From NCBI RefSeq assembly GCF_000196115.1, contig NC_005027.1, positions 5,700,001-5,764,000 on the forward strand: 64,000 nt of DNA. The letters are read 5' to 3'. The stretch comes from Rhodopirellula baltica SH 1. GTDB lineage: Bacteria > Planctomycetota > Planctomycetia > Pirellulales > Pirellulaceae. How positions within the stretch are numbered: the stretch's first letter is position 1; every line of letters starts with the position of its first letter. The position numbers and the translations under genes were made by a program. Shown piece after piece: positions 17,509-27,063 of the stretch. The notes beneath the pieces were generated by a model. It saw nothing but the letters and a program-made list of their open reading frames with translations. It was not told the DNA's origin and did no database searches.

Positions 17509-18651
17509 TCAGGCCGCTTTGCGCTGATCGATGTCGGCGGATTGTTCTTCCAAAGCTTCACTCAGCCGACCGATTCGTTGGGTCAGTCGTTTCAGTTCAC
17601 GACGCATCTCTGGGAGTTTGCGTTGGACGGCCATGATCTGCATTTGATCGCGTTGCGGCGTCGCCGGCGAACCCAAGTAAACTTGGTTGGGTGCGAGGTC
17701 ATCCATCACACCGGCTTGAGCACCGACGATGACTCCGTCGGCCAATGCGATGTGGTCCTTCAACCCAACTTGGCCGGCCAAGACGACATAATCGCCGGTC
17801 GTGCAGCTGCCCGCGATTCCGACTTGGCTGCAGAGCAAGTTGTGTCGACCGATTTGGCAGTTGTGTGCGATCATGACTTGGTTGTCGATCTTGGTGCCTT
17901 CGCCGATACGCGTGGCGCCATAAGTGCCACGATCGATCGTTGAACTCGCTCCGACTTCGACATCGTTTTCAATCACGACATAGCCAAGCTGTGCCGTTGG
18001 GATGTGGCGACCGTCGACCATTTTGTAGCCAAAGCCGTGAGCTCCCACCACGGTGCCGGCGTGCAATGTGACCCGTTCACCGAGTTGGCAGTAGGCATAC
18101 AGAGTCACATTGGGATGCAGCGTGCAGTCCGCACCGATTTGGCATCCCGCACCAATGTTGACTCCCGGCGCGATGGTGCAGCCAGGACCAATTTCGACAT
18201 TCGCACCGATGTTGGCCGAGGGATGCACTTGGCAAGTCGGATCCACTTTGGCCGTTGGATCAATTCCACTGACCGGCATCGTCTCGCCCAGTGCCGGGCG
18301 GTAATGGCTGACAAGTTTCGTGAACGCCGCGTGGGGATCATCGACCAAAATCTGCAATCGAATCGGTGACGCCGCCACGTATTCAGGTGCGATCACAGCG
18401 AAGGCTTGGCTGTCAGCTAATTGGCCCGCGTGGTTGGCTTGGTCGATCAGCGTGATTTGTTGAGGTCCCGCTTCGGCCGGCGGCGCAGCACCCGTGCAAA
18501 TTGTGGAGGAGATTTCAACGCTCGGGGATTTTCCTTGGACGGCACCGTCAGACGAATTGGTCTCGTCATTGATGCAGTCGCTGAAGTCGAGCAATTGACC
18601 ACCGACGAGATCGGCGATTTCTTGCAGTGACAATCCGTTGGAAGACGCCAT
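17509..18651 (-). CDS. lpxD: UDP-3-O-acylglucosamine N-acyltransferase LpxD
   Basis: A 380-aa LpxD, adding the N-linked acyl chain to UDP-3-O-acylglucosamine in lipid A synthesis. An N-terminal uridine-binding domain (residues 1-120) begins SLQEIADLVGGQL and includes an extra Asn/Ser/Glu-rich insert around 30-55. The left-handed beta-helix follows (hexapeptides DPTCQVHPSANIGANVEIG), with the catalytic-type His in IAHNCQIG, and a coiled-coil C-terminus (ELKRLTQRIGRLSEALEEQ). The ATG at 18651 is chosen because the alternative start 300 nt upstream adds 100 residues with no family similarity. It heads the lpxD-lpxI-ispE-spoVG cluster. Confidence 0.92.
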   Translation of the reverse strand: MASSNGLSLQEIADLVGGQLLDFSDCINDETNSSDGAVQGKSPSVEISSTICTGAAPPAEAGPQQITLIDQANHAGQLADSQAFAVIAPEYVAASPIRLQILVDDPHAAFTKLVSHYRPALGETMPVSGIDPTAKVDPTCQVHPSANIGANVEIGPGCTIAPGVNIGAGCQIGADCTLHPNVTLYAYCQLGERVTLHAGTVVGAHGFGYKMVDGRHIPTAQLGYVVIENDVEVGASSTIDRGTYGATRIGEGTKIDNQVMIAHNCQIGRHNLLCSQVGIAGSCTTGDYVVLAGQVGLKDHIALADGVIVGAQAGVMDDLAPNQVYLGSPATPQRDQMQIMAVQRKLPEMRRELKRLTQRIGRLSEALEEQSADIDQRKAA

Positions 18652-18857
18652 TTGAAAAATCCTTTTTTCGTGACGTGTGTCGGGGTGCGGGGCGAGACCG
18701 TGGGTGACTTCCTTGTAGCGGCAACCCACAAATTGACGCAACGTGAATCGTCGGTCTTGCGACGGTTCGTCGGAAAGGACTAGTACAGGGCTGCATGACG
18801 CGCGTTTGTGTTCAACCTGCGCGTTTTCCGAATGGCTCCAGCACCCAGTCGCTAACG

Positions 18858-19784
18858 ATGCCCAGCCCTGCTCTTCGCAACGATTCTTCTCTTTCGTCCG
18901 CCTCCCCGGTTTCGGTCGGCAAGCCGTTGCATGCCAATGACGCGACCACAACGAACCCGAATGGCTTGCGGATTTTCAATCCAAATGAGAACGCGGCGGC
19001 GGGATCGGCGACTGAGCCCGTCCGCCAAAGTCGGCTGACCATTTGGAGTTGTTTGACCGCTTCCCTCATCGCGGGCACCATCTTTGCCACGATGACCGGA
19101 TGCCAATGGGCCGCCGGGAGCCAGAACACGCAGGGTGCGGCTTTGTACAACCAAGGCCAATACACGGCGGCGATGGAGCAATTTCAAAAAGCGATTGCCT
19201 CAGACCCAACCGACTCGGACGGCTACTACAACTTGGCCGCTACGACACATCGATTGGGAAATCAGCGACAAGATCCCAATCTGATCCGTCAAAGCGAAGC
19301 ACTTTACAATCAATGTCTGGACCACGACCCAAATCACGTGGATTGCCACCGCGGATTGGCGGTTTTGCTGGTCGATTCCGGCCGTCCCGACCGAGCCTTC
19401 ACTTTGCTGAAAAATTGGGCGGCCCAGAATCCGGCCTTGGCTGAGCCACGCATCGAATTGGCACGCCTTTACGAAGAGCATGGCGAACCACAAACCGCCC
19501 TGAAATATTTGGAAGACGCAGTGCAACAAGACGCCAACAACGCTCGAGCGTGGTTGGCATTGGCACGTTTGAGGGAGGCCAGCAACGATCCTGTTCAGGC
19601 ATTGCAGAATTATCAGCGTGCTCTCGCACTGGGTGGCGGCGTTTTGGGCCCCAACGGTGCGATGGTCAGCGAACGAGTGGCAGCACTCAGCCGCCAAATC
19701 AACTCGACTCGCGACGCGGCATCGTTCAATGCGGGCGGCACGCAAATGGCCGCTCCGGCCGGATTTGGCTCGTCTCGTTATTGA
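18858..19784 (+). CDS. TPR-repeat membrane-anchored protein
   Basis: About 308 aa. After a polar, Ser/Asn-rich leader of about 60 residues, one hydrophobic segment (LTIWSCLTASLIAGTIFATMTGC) is followed by a Cys that might be lipidated, although the leader is long for a lipoprotein signal. Then come about four TPR-like units: GAALYNQGQYTAAMEQFQKAI, DGYYNLAATTHRLG, PRIELARLYEEHGEPQTALKYLEDAV and ARAWLALARLREASNDPVQAL. It is transcribed divergently from lpxD. TPR proteins of this type act as protein-protein scaffolds in the envelope. The start is uncertain; another ATG-type start lies at 18795. Confidence 0.78.
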   Translation: MPSPALRNDSSLSSASPVSVGKPLHANDATTTNPNGLRIFNPNENAAAGSATEPVRQSRLTIWSCLTASLIAGTIFATMTGCQWAAGSQNTQGAALYNQGQYTAAMEQFQKAIASDPTDSDGYYNLAATTHRLGNQRQDPNLIRQSEALYNQCLDHDPNHVDCHRGLAVLLVDSGRPDRAFTLLKNWAAQNPALAEPRIELARLYEEHGEPQTALKYLEDAVQQDANNARAWLALARLREASNDPVQALQNYQRALALGGGVLGPNGAMVSERVAALSRQINSTRDAASFNAGGTQMAAPAGFGSSRY

Positions 19785-19956
19785 ATTCCGGTTTGAATTC
19801 TGCCCCGATTTCGGTGATTTTCTTTTCCGATCGCGGGCAACTCAAGGCAGATACGTGGTCCATCGCGTTTGGACCAGTGGGATAGGCTAGCGAACGAATT
19901 TGGGGACAATGTTGGGTTGGATTTCCCTTCACTCCTCGATTGCCTGCCCGATTCTC

Positions 19957-21576
19957 ATGAAATCAATGGACGCCTTGGTGTCGTTGTGCAAACGACGCGG
20001 TTTTCTTTTTCAATCCAGCGAAATTTACGGCGGTGTCCAAGGCTTCTGGGACTACGGGCCGTTGGGCGTGGAGCTAAAACGCAATCTGAAGGATGCGTGG
20101 TGGCACGACATGATCTCGGGCCACAACGAATTGGTATCGCCCGCCGGTGCTCCCTCGACGTTTGAGATGGTGGGGCTGGATTGCACGATCATCATGCACC
20201 CGCAGGTTTGGAAGTGCAGCGGCCACTACGATCTTTTCCACGATCACATGGTGGATTGTCGCGAATCGAAGAAGCGATATCGCTTTGATCAAGTTCGCGG
20301 ACGTTTTGTGGAATACCAAGGCACGAAAATCTTTGTCTCGACGCTTGCTGAGATCGAGCAGGAAGAAGACGAAGTTCGACGTCGTGGTATGAAGTTTTTC
20401 AAGCTTCGTCCCAAAAACGCGGATGAACTGACTGTCGAAAAAGAATCTCTGACGCTGGACAAGCTCGATTCGACCGACAACGTCCTCGCTCCCGATGCGA
20501 AGACACTCGGAACACTCACCGAGCCCCGCGAATTCAATTTGATGTTCAAGACCACCTTGGGTGCTTTGGGTGGTGAGGAGGACACGACGTTCCTGCGTCC
20601 GGAAACCGCACAAGGCATCTTCGTCAACTTCAAGAATGTCGTCGACAGCTCGCGCGTTCGCATTCCATTTGGAATCGGCCAAGTCGGGAAGAGTTTCCGC
20701 AACGAGATTACGCCGCGAAACTTCACGTTCCGTTCGCGCGAATTTGAGCAGATGGAGATCGAATTCTTCTGCCACCCGAATCAGTCGCAGGAGTGGTACC
20801 GCTATTGGCGTGATCGCCGGATGGCTTGGTACACCAAACTCGGTTTGTCCAACGAATCGCTGATCATGCGGGAGCACCATACCGAGGAATTGGCTCACTA
20901 CAGCGTTGGCACCGCCGACATTGAGTATGCGTTCCCGTTCCTGCCCGAAGGCGAATACGGCGAGCTGGAAGGGATCGCGCACCGCGGCGATTTCGACCTT
21001 CGCAGCCACATGGAAGGCAAGCTGGATCCAGCGACCAATCCGATGACCGTCGAACTGAATGAACACGGCAAACCCAAGCACCGTGGCAGCGGCAAAGACC
21101 TCGCCTATCGCGATGACATCACGAACGAGAAATTCGTGCCGCACGTGATCGAGCCATCCGCCGGTGCGGACCGGGCGGCACTCGCGTTCCTATGCGAAGC
21201 CTACACCGAAGACGAGGCACCGGATGAAAACGGCAAAATGCAAACTCGAACGGTCATGAAATTGGACCCGCGTTTGGCACCGATCAAAGCCGCTGTGTTC
21301 CCCCTCGTCAAGAAGGACGGAATGCCGGAAGTCGCGCAAGAAATCTACGGTGCCCTCAAAGAACACTACAACGTTTTCTACGATGCCAAGGGTGCGGTCG
21401 GTCGACGATACCGTCGACAGGACGAAGCCGGAACGCCGTACTGCATCACCGTCGATGGTGATTCCCTGACCGATAAGACGGTCACCATCCGCGACCGAGA
21501 CACCCTGGAACAAACCCGAGTCAAAATCGACGACGTCGTTTCGGAAATCCAGTCACGAATGAAAGCGTCCACCTGA
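19957..21576 (+). CDS. glyS: Glycyl-tRNA synthetase, single-chain (alpha2) type
   Basis: A 539-aa class II synthetase of the homodimeric type found in archaea, eukaryotes and some bacteria, not the alpha/beta GlyQ/GlyS tetramer. It shows an N-terminal CKRRGFLFQSSEIYGG, motif 1 region GFWDYGPLGVELKRNLKDAW, motif 2 GKSFRNEITPRNFTFRSREFEQMEIEFF, ATP/glycine-site segments FLRPETAQGIFVNF and AHRGDFDL, and motif 3 EPSAGADRAALAF. The C-terminal anticodon-binding domain has KLDPRLAPIKAAVFPLVKK. I take the ATG at 19957 (MKSMDALVSLCKRRG); a start at 19900 adds 19 residues with no similarity. Confidence 0.95.
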   Translation: MKSMDALVSLCKRRGFLFQSSEIYGGVQGFWDYGPLGVELKRNLKDAWWHDMISGHNELVSPAGAPSTFEMVGLDCTIIMHPQVWKCSGHYDLFHDHMVDCRESKKRYRFDQVRGRFVEYQGTKIFVSTLAEIEQEEDEVRRRGMKFFKLRPKNADELTVEKESLTLDKLDSTDNVLAPDAKTLGTLTEPREFNLMFKTTLGALGGEEDTTFLRPETAQGIFVNFKNVVDSSRVRIPFGIGQVGKSFRNEITPRNFTFRSREFEQMEIEFFCHPNQSQEWYRYWRDRRMAWYTKLGLSNESLIMREHHTEELAHYSVGTADIEYAFPFLPEGEYGELEGIAHRGDFDLRSHMEGKLDPATNPMTVELNEHGKPKHRGSGKDLAYRDDITNEKFVPHVIEPSAGADRAALAFLCEAYTEDEAPDENGKMQTRTVMKLDPRLAPIKAAVFPLVKKDGMPEVAQEIYGALKEHYNVFYDAKGAVGRRYRRQDEAGTPYCITVDGDSLTDKTVTIRDRDTLEQTRVKIDDVVSEIQSRMKAST

Positions 21577-21610
21577 TTGGGCTCTCGTCCGTTCTTGTTG
21601 AGCTACCTCG

Positions 21611-21646
21611 CTAATTGCGATGGTGCATCTAATTGCGATGGTGCAT
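21611..21646. repeat. 18-bp perfect tandem duplication
   Basis: Two adjacent identical copies of ctaattgcgatggtgcat (21611-21628 and 21629-21646), in the spacer between the converging glyS and LpxH-like genes. It is too short to assign a role and probably arose by replication slippage. Confidence 0.85.
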
Positions 21647-21749
21647 TTGGCAGCGTGGTGGGTTCCGTCTTGGAGCCCACGCCTTGGGCCGTGGTTGATG
21701 CTCTATCAACTCGCCTGAAAGCATGGAAATGAACAAGGCAGTTCCCTGC

Positions 21750-22766
21750 TCACCCCATGCCGGTGAAGAGGTGGCGTTTGATGGCGGCGGCTTTGGGGGT
21801 GAGTTGGTCGGTGGCTTGAGATTGAGATTTGGCAGATGCCGGTGGGACTCGATCGGGTTGGTCGAAATCGATCAGTTCCAGTTCTCCGTTTCCGTACTCC
21901 ACCATCGCGGTGGCGTTCTCAACCCAGTCGCCCAGGTTGAAATACAGAGGGCGTTTGGCATCGGGATTGTCCGACGTTGGGCTGAGTCGTCGCACGGTTG
22001 GGATGTGAATGTGGCCGCAGACGATCGCGTCGCAGTCGTTCTCGCAAGCGTGCTGGCGGACTTTCGACTTGAATCCGCTGACCCACTGAACCATGCGTTT
22101 CGTGGTTTGTTTTAGATAACGGCTGATCCGACGGGGCTTCATCCGCAGCCATTTCAGGACGCGGTTGATCGCTCGATCAGCGGTCAGCAGCAACGTGTAC
22201 AGAAACGTGCCGATCAGTGAAAGCCAATGGGCTTGGCGTTCGACTTTGTCGAATTGGTCACCGTGCAACACCACGACCCGGCGGCCGTCGACGGTTTCAT
22301 GGACGAATTGTTCGCCGACCGTTACATCGTTCGACTCGGCGACTTCGGGCCAGTCCACATGCCGCAGGTAATCGTCGTGATTGCCAGGCGTGTAATGAAT
22401 CGCGGTCCCTTCGGCGGCGAGTTCGGCCAGTCGATTCAGCAAGCGATCGTAAATTGGCGGCCAATATGGCTGCATGTGCAGCACGCGGGCATCAATGAAA
22501 TCGCCAACAAGATACAAATGTTCAGGCGAGTGGCTGTTTAGAAAAGAAAGCAGCCGGTCGACTTGCGCGTGCCGAAGTCCCAGATGAACATCGCTGATGA
22601 AAATCGAACGAACCGACCGTGTCGCTCGGTGCTCAGCCGCCACTTTCGCGGGCGCAACCGTCGCGCTGGATCGCGAAAAAGGTCCCGTTCGCCGGCGGCG
22701 AGGGGGTAAGACGGTGGACGATTGATTGGGCAAAAAAGTGATCAACAGGGTGGTCCATCGGGCCAA
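21750..22766 (-). CDS. LpxH-like UDP-2,3-diacylglucosamine diphosphatase / metallophosphoesterase
   Basis: A 338-aa calcineurin-like phosphoesterase. Metal-site motifs: IFISDVHLG, LVGDFIDA, TPGNHDDY, VVLHGDQFD and VCGHIHIP. The overall plan, including a helical insert between HGD and GHIH with RISRYLKQTTKRMVQWVSGFKSKV, resembles the LpxH-type/YbbF-like family that removes UMP from UDP-diacylglucosamine. The N-terminal 40-50 residues are Arg/Ser-rich and not conserved-looking; the start is a TTG at 22766 and is uncertain because no ATG lies upstream of the first motif. The genome also has LpxI, so this enzyme may act on another phosphodiester. Confidence 0.75.
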   Translation of the reverse strand: MARWTTLLITFLPNQSSTVLPPRRRRTGPFSRSSATVAPAKVAAEHRATRSVRSIFISDVHLGLRHAQVDRLLSFLNSHSPEHLYLVGDFIDARVLHMQPYWPPIYDRLLNRLAELAAEGTAIHYTPGNHDDYLRHVDWPEVAESNDVTVGEQFVHETVDGRRVVVLHGDQFDKVERQAHWLSLIGTFLYTLLLTADRAINRVLKWLRMKPRRISRYLKQTTKRMVQWVSGFKSKVRQHACENDCDAIVCGHIHIPTVRRLSPTSDNPDAKRPLYFNLGDWVENATAMVEYGNGELELIDFDQPDRVPPASAKSQSQATDQLTPKAAAIKRHLFTGMG

Positions 22767-23184
22767 ACGAAGGTCAACGTGTTCGTCGTCAGGATAACCA
22801 CTGACATCAAAAGTCGAGTCCCAATGATTCGAAAGAAGAAATCAATTCACGAAATAATCATTCGGAGACTCGCACACCGCCGCCGTTTGGTCATGCCCAT
22901 GCGGTGCTCGATGCCCCCGAGAGCAATTTACGGGCAGGCATTCTGCGACAATCCGCATTTTTCAGGCTGCTGGGCCCGCGTGACGGTTTGATCGCAATCT
23001 CAGAAACCGCCAACAGTGTCAGGGGGACACTTCAGCGACAGATGGTCGCAGTTGCGGGGAACGATTCCCGCGGCTCTCTAGGCTGAACTGTCCTCAAGGC
23101 GTAAACTCCGAGGGTTGAGCCGATTGAACCGATAGGATGGACGCATTGTGGCGTTATCTCAAACGGTGAACGACGGTTCTTCGA
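22767..23184. other. Divergent intergenic region upstream of sdh
   Basis: About 418 bases between the LpxH-like gene and sdhC, transcribed away from each other. It must contain promoters for both, including the sdhCAB promoter. I see an AT-richer patch around 22800-22865 but no clear operator, riboswitch or repeat. Confidence 0.45.
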
Positions 23185-24069
23185 TTGGCCAGTTTCCACC
23201 TCAAGAAGACCTGGACCCACGTGTCTGAACTCACTCGTTCGCAATCGTTTTTCCTGCGTCACGAATTCGCCATTCGACGGCTGCACTCGTTGACCGGGAT
23301 TGTGCCGCTGGGCGTTTACATGGTCATTCACTTGACCACCAACGCCAGTCTGCTCAACGGGACGGAAACGTTCCAACGAGCGGTGTTTATGATCCACAGC
23401 CTCGGGAATTTGCTGCCCGTGGTCGAATGGGGAGGCATTTTTGCTCCGTTGTTGTTCCACGCGATTTTGGGCGTTTGGATCATCCGGACGGGCAAATCAA
23501 ATCTTGGCAACTACCAGTTCACCGGCAACCGCCGCTATGTGTGGCAACGCTGGACTGGTTTGATCGCCTTGGTTTTCTTGATGACTCACGTGTTGCACCT
23601 TCACGGTTGGTTCCATGCCGGATTTTGGCTGGCGATCATGGAGCCGCTCGGGTTTGCGAGCTTCGACCCATACAACGCTGCTTCGTCGCTTGGTGAAGCG
23701 ATGCAGGGCTATGTCTGGCCAGCGTTTTACTTAGCGGGTGTCCTGGCGACGGTTTATCACTTGGCCAACGGCATCTGGACCGCTGGAATCACCTGGGGAT
23801 TTTGGGTTTCACCACAAGCTCAGCAGCGAGCCACCAAAGTGTGTGTGGCCTTTGGAGTCATTTTGGCGGTTATTGGAACAGCGGCCTGGTGGGGCGCGGT
23901 CCGAATGGACGCCGAAGACATTGCTCAGGCCCGGGCCGACGAGGCGATCATGTACGAGGCGGCCAAGGAAACTGGTTTGGCTTATGACATGCCCGAAAAA
24001 CGAACACCAGTCGACGTCGAGGAAGCCGAAAACGCATCCGATTCTGACGACGACACGATCACCGAATAA
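23185..24069 (+). CDS. sdhC: Succinate dehydrogenase cytochrome b subunit
   Basis: A 294-aa membrane subunit of the type with a single five-helix cytochrome b (Bacillus/Wolinella-like), anchoring SdhAB and passing electrons to quinone. Hydrophobic segments with likely heme-ligand His occur at RLHSLTGIVPLGVYMVIHLTTN, FAPLLFHAILGVWI, LIALVFLMTHVLHLHG, FYLAGVLATVYHLANGIW and a fifth near residue 220. An acidic, disordered C-terminal tail of about 60 residues follows. The start is a TTG at 23185 or a GTG at 23221; no ATG is available before the conserved FAIRRLHS. First gene of sdhCAB. Confidence 0.92.
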   Translation: MASFHLKKTWTHVSELTRSQSFFLRHEFAIRRLHSLTGIVPLGVYMVIHLTTNASLLNGTETFQRAVFMIHSLGNLLPVVEWGGIFAPLLFHAILGVWIIRTGKSNLGNYQFTGNRRYVWQRWTGLIALVFLMTHVLHLHGWFHAGFWLAIMEPLGFASFDPYNAASSLGEAMQGYVWPAFYLAGVLATVYHLANGIWTAGITWGFWVSPQAQQRATKVCVAFGVILAVIGTAAWWGAVRMDAEDIAQARADEAIMYEAAKETGLAYDMPEKRTPVDVEEAENASDSDDDTITE

Positions 24070-24110
24070 GTTTGCAACCACCCATTTTGATTCTTTGAAG
24101 GAAACATTCC

Positions 24111-26120
24111 ATGGCACAATCCAACTCGCCCACTCGCGTGGTTGTCGTTGGGGGTGGTTTGGCCGGTTTGGCGTCAACGATGAAGTTGACCGAGCTGGGC
24201 GCCCAAGTCGATTTGATCAGTCTGACCCCGGTCAAACGTTCGCATAGCGTTTGCGCGCAAGGCGGCATCAACAGCTGCAATGACGCGACTCGGCAGCTCG
24301 GCGACGATGAGTGGAAACACCTCGACGACACGGTCTACGGAGGTGACTTTCTGAATCACCAACCGCCTGTCAAAGAAATGGCTTACTGGGCACCCAAGGT
24401 CATCGAGTTGATGGACCGCTTGGGCGTGCCTTTCAACCGGACTGGCGAAGGATTCATCGACCGCCGGCGGTTTGGCGGAACGCTCTACAAGCGAACAGCA
24501 TTCGCTGGTGCGACCACCGGGCAACAGTTGTTGTATGCCTTGGATGAACAGGTCCGCCGTCAAGAAGTGGAAGGCAACGTCAACAAATACGAGTTCTGGG
24601 ACTTCCTCGGCCCCATCCAAGATGAAACCGGCCGCTGCCGCGGCGTGGTGGCTCAAGACATGGTGTCGATGGAAATCAAAGCGTTTCCGGCTGACGCGGT
24701 GGTGGTTGCGACGGGCGGATGTGGCTTGATTTACGGTCGCAGCACGATGAGTGTGTTCTGCACCGGCAGTGCCGCGAGCCGTTGTTTCCAAAATGGTGCC
24801 AAGTACGCCAACGCGGAATTCATTCAGGTTCACCCCACGGCCATTCCCGGCGCCGACAAATTGCGTTTGATGAGCGAGTCGGCTCGTGGCGAAGGCGGCC
24901 GAGTGTGGGTGCCACGCACACCGCAGGATCCCCGCGGACCTCGTGATATCCCCGAAGCGGATCGCTACTACTTCCTGGAAGAACGCTATCCCGAATACGG
25001 GAACCTGGTTCCACGGGATATCGCGACACGAGAGATCTTTGACATCTGCGTCAACGAAGGGCTCAGCGTTGAAGACGATCGCATGTGCGTGTACCTCGAT
25101 TTGACGCACATCCCGCGTCACGAGCTGGATCGCAAACTCGGCGGTATCCTGGAAATCTATGAGAAATTCCAAGGAGTCGACCCACGCGACGAACCCATGA
25201 AGATCTTCCCCGCTGTTCACTACAGCATGGGCGGATTGTGGGCGGATTACGTGAAGAGCGAAGACGGCGGGATGGAAGCCGGAGCACCTCGTAACCACAT
25301 GACCAGCATTGACGGTTTGTACGCGATTGGCGAATGCGACTACCACTATCACGGTGCAAACCGCTTGGGTGCGAACTCGTTGTTGTCATGCATCTTCACC
25401 GGATTGTTCACCGGTTCGTCGATCATGAACTACTCGGCATCGCAGGACTCCGGGGCGGCCGACGTGCCTCAATCGCTGCTTGATTCGGCCGTGAAGGCTC
25501 AGCAAGATCGCCACGATCACTTGCTCAACGGGAACGCGGGAAGTGATGAAAATCCCTACCTGATCCACCAAGAGTTGGGCGATTTGATGACTCGCGTTGC
25601 CACCGTGGTTCGCCGAAACGACCAATTGGAAGAAGCGATCAAGAAGGTCGACGAGCTGCACGAGCGGGCGATGAAGGTCTCCTTGGCCGACACCGGTTCG
25701 TGGACTAACCAAAACGTCATTTTCGCGAAGTCGTTGCAGGACATGTTCCCGCTGGCGAAAGCCTTGCTCAAGGGAGCTTTGCAGCGAGACGAGTGCCGTG
25801 GGGCTCATTTCAAGCCTGACTTCAAGAAGCCATCGTTGACTTCCGAGGATCCTGTAGAACGTCGTCGCCAAGCCGAAGCGTGGTGCGATGAGTTTGAAGC
25901 CAACAATGAGAAGTATCTCAAGACCACGGTTGCGACCTGGAACGCCACGACGAACCAACCGGATCTCGCTTACGAAGATGTTGATACATCGTTGATCCCA
26001 CCACGTCCGCGTTTGTACGGATTGGTGGGTGCCGAGGCGATCGAAGAAGTTTGGAACGAGCGGGCCGCCAAGAAGGTAGCTCAATCGAAATCGGGTGCGG
26101 GGTTGGTGGGAGCCAACTGA
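24111..26120 (+). CDS. sdhA: Succinate dehydrogenase flavoprotein subunit
   Basis: A 669-aa FAD subunit oxidising succinate to fumarate. FAD-binding Rossmann motif VVVVGGGLAGLASTMKL at residues 9-25, then SHSVCAQGGINSC (the covalent FAD-attachment His region appears as HSVCAQGG), the active-site SESARGEGGRVWVPRTPQDPRG, and HYSMGGLWADY. The C-terminal helical domain follows. The sequence is of the B-type found with single-cytochrome SdhC. A good Shine-Dalgarno (gaaggaaa) sits 7-14 nt before the ATG. The spacing to sdhC is 41 nt. Confidence 0.96.
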   Translation: MAQSNSPTRVVVVGGGLAGLASTMKLTELGAQVDLISLTPVKRSHSVCAQGGINSCNDATRQLGDDEWKHLDDTVYGGDFLNHQPPVKEMAYWAPKVIELMDRLGVPFNRTGEGFIDRRRFGGTLYKRTAFAGATTGQQLLYALDEQVRRQEVEGNVNKYEFWDFLGPIQDETGRCRGVVAQDMVSMEIKAFPADAVVVATGGCGLIYGRSTMSVFCTGSAASRCFQNGAKYANAEFIQVHPTAIPGADKLRLMSESARGEGGRVWVPRTPQDPRGPRDIPEADRYYFLEERYPEYGNLVPRDIATREIFDICVNEGLSVEDDRMCVYLDLTHIPRHELDRKLGGILEIYEKFQGVDPRDEPMKIFPAVHYSMGGLWADYVKSEDGGMEAGAPRNHMTSIDGLYAIGECDYHYHGANRLGANSLLSCIFTGLFTGSSIMNYSASQDSGAADVPQSLLDSAVKAQQDRHDHLLNGNAGSDENPYLIHQELGDLMTRVATVVRRNDQLEEAIKKVDELHERAMKVSLADTGSWTNQNVIFAKSLQDMFPLAKALLKGALQRDECRGAHFKPDFKKPSLTSEDPVERRRQAEAWCDEFEANNEKYLKTTVATWNATTNQPDLAYEDVDTSLIPPRPRLYGLVGAEAIEEVWNERAAKKVAQSKSGAGLVGAN

Positions 26121-26208
26121 GTTCTCCTTCAATTTCAACCTTTGCGTTTCCCGCCAATCGCTTTGTTCACCGCACTGCCTCTCAACCACCTTTTGAATTC
26201 TTGATCCG

Positions 26209-27063
26209 ATGATTGCTCTCGAACCCTCGACAAAGAAACGACCCGAGTTCATCAACGTTCGTGTGCGCCGTCAGGACGCTCCCGGAAAAGCTCCATACTG
26301 GGAACTGCACAAGATCAAGTATGAGCCGGAGATGAACGTGATCAGCGTTCTGCAACGGATCGCTGCTCAGTCGACCAATCGCGACGGCAAGAAGGTGACT
26401 CCTGTTGCTTGGGATTGCGGTTGCCTGGAAGAGGTTTGCGGTTCCTGCACGATGGTCATCAACGGCCGAGTGCGTCAAAGCTGCAGTGCATTGGTCGATC
26501 GTTTGCTCGCGGACAATGCGGACGAAATCGTTTTGGAGCCGATGAGCAAGTTCCCCGTCGTTCGTGACTTGGTTGTCGACCGAGCTCGTTTGTTCCAAGG
26601 TTTGGAACGAGTCAAAGCCTGGGTGCCCGTCGACAGCTACTACAACATGGGTGCTGGCGAGCGGATCCTGCGGGAAGACCAAGAACGCAACTATCCACTC
26701 AGCCAGTGCATGAGCTGTGGCTGTTGCGTCGAGGCTTGTCCTCAATACAACAAGATCGAGCTGACACAAAAGTCAGACGAAACGGCTGAGGAGTTCGAGG
26801 CTCGCAAGCGTCAGGCTTACTCCGAGGCGTTTGTCGGTCCACATGCGATTTCGCAGGCGATGTTGTTCAACAACCATCCCACCGGAAAATCGCTCGCCGG
26901 CGAGCGACTGGACGCACTCGAAGGACCCGGCGGTTTGGCATCCTGCGGTAACGCTCAAAACTGTGTCGCGGTTTGTCCAAAGGAAATCCCGCTGACGACC
27001 TCCATCGCACGTGCTGGGCGAGCGACGACGCTTCACGCGATTAAGAAGTGGTTCGACAAGTAA
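26209..27063 (+). CDS. sdhB: Succinate dehydrogenase iron-sulfur subunit
   Basis: A 284-aa subunit carrying three Fe-S clusters. [2Fe-2S] ligands: Cys70/Cys72, Cys77, Cys80 and Cys92 (DCGCLEEVCGSCTM). The [4Fe-4S]/[3Fe-4S] ligands are in CMSCGCCVEACPQY (167-177) and later in LASCGNAQNCVAVCPKEIPL. A 35-residue insertion between the two halves is typical of the Bacillus-type subunit. Spacing to sdhA is 88 nt. Its stop abuts directly on a TTG that may start the next small ORF. Confidence 0.96.
   Translation: MIALEPSTKKRPEFINVRVRRQDAPGKAPYWELHKIKYEPEMNVISVLQRIAAQSTNRDGKKVTPVAWDCGCLEEVCGSCTMVINGRVRQSCSALVDRLLADNADEIVLEPMSKFPVVRDLVVDRARLFQGLERVKAWVPVDSYYNMGAGERILREDQERNYPLSQCMSCGCCVEACPQYNKIELTQKSDETAEEFEARKRQAYSEAFVGPHAISQAMLFNNHPTGKSLAGERLDALEGPGGLASCGNAQNCVAVCPKEIPLTTSIARAGRATTLHAIKKWFDK

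Noticed and set aside
18652-18951. 100-residue upstream extension of LpxD
   Set aside because: No LpxD similarity before residue 101, and the normal start is at 18651.
20074-21144. 356-aa antisense ORF opposite glyS
   Set aside because: A shadow ORF of a highly biased coding gene; no family motifs, and glyS is certain.
21611-21646. 18-bp tandem duplication as an attachment site or regulatory iteron
   Set aside because: Only two copies, between converging genes, with no integrase nearby.
24174-25352. 392-aa antisense ORF opposite sdhA
   Set aside because: Shadow ORF; sdhA is certain on the other strand.
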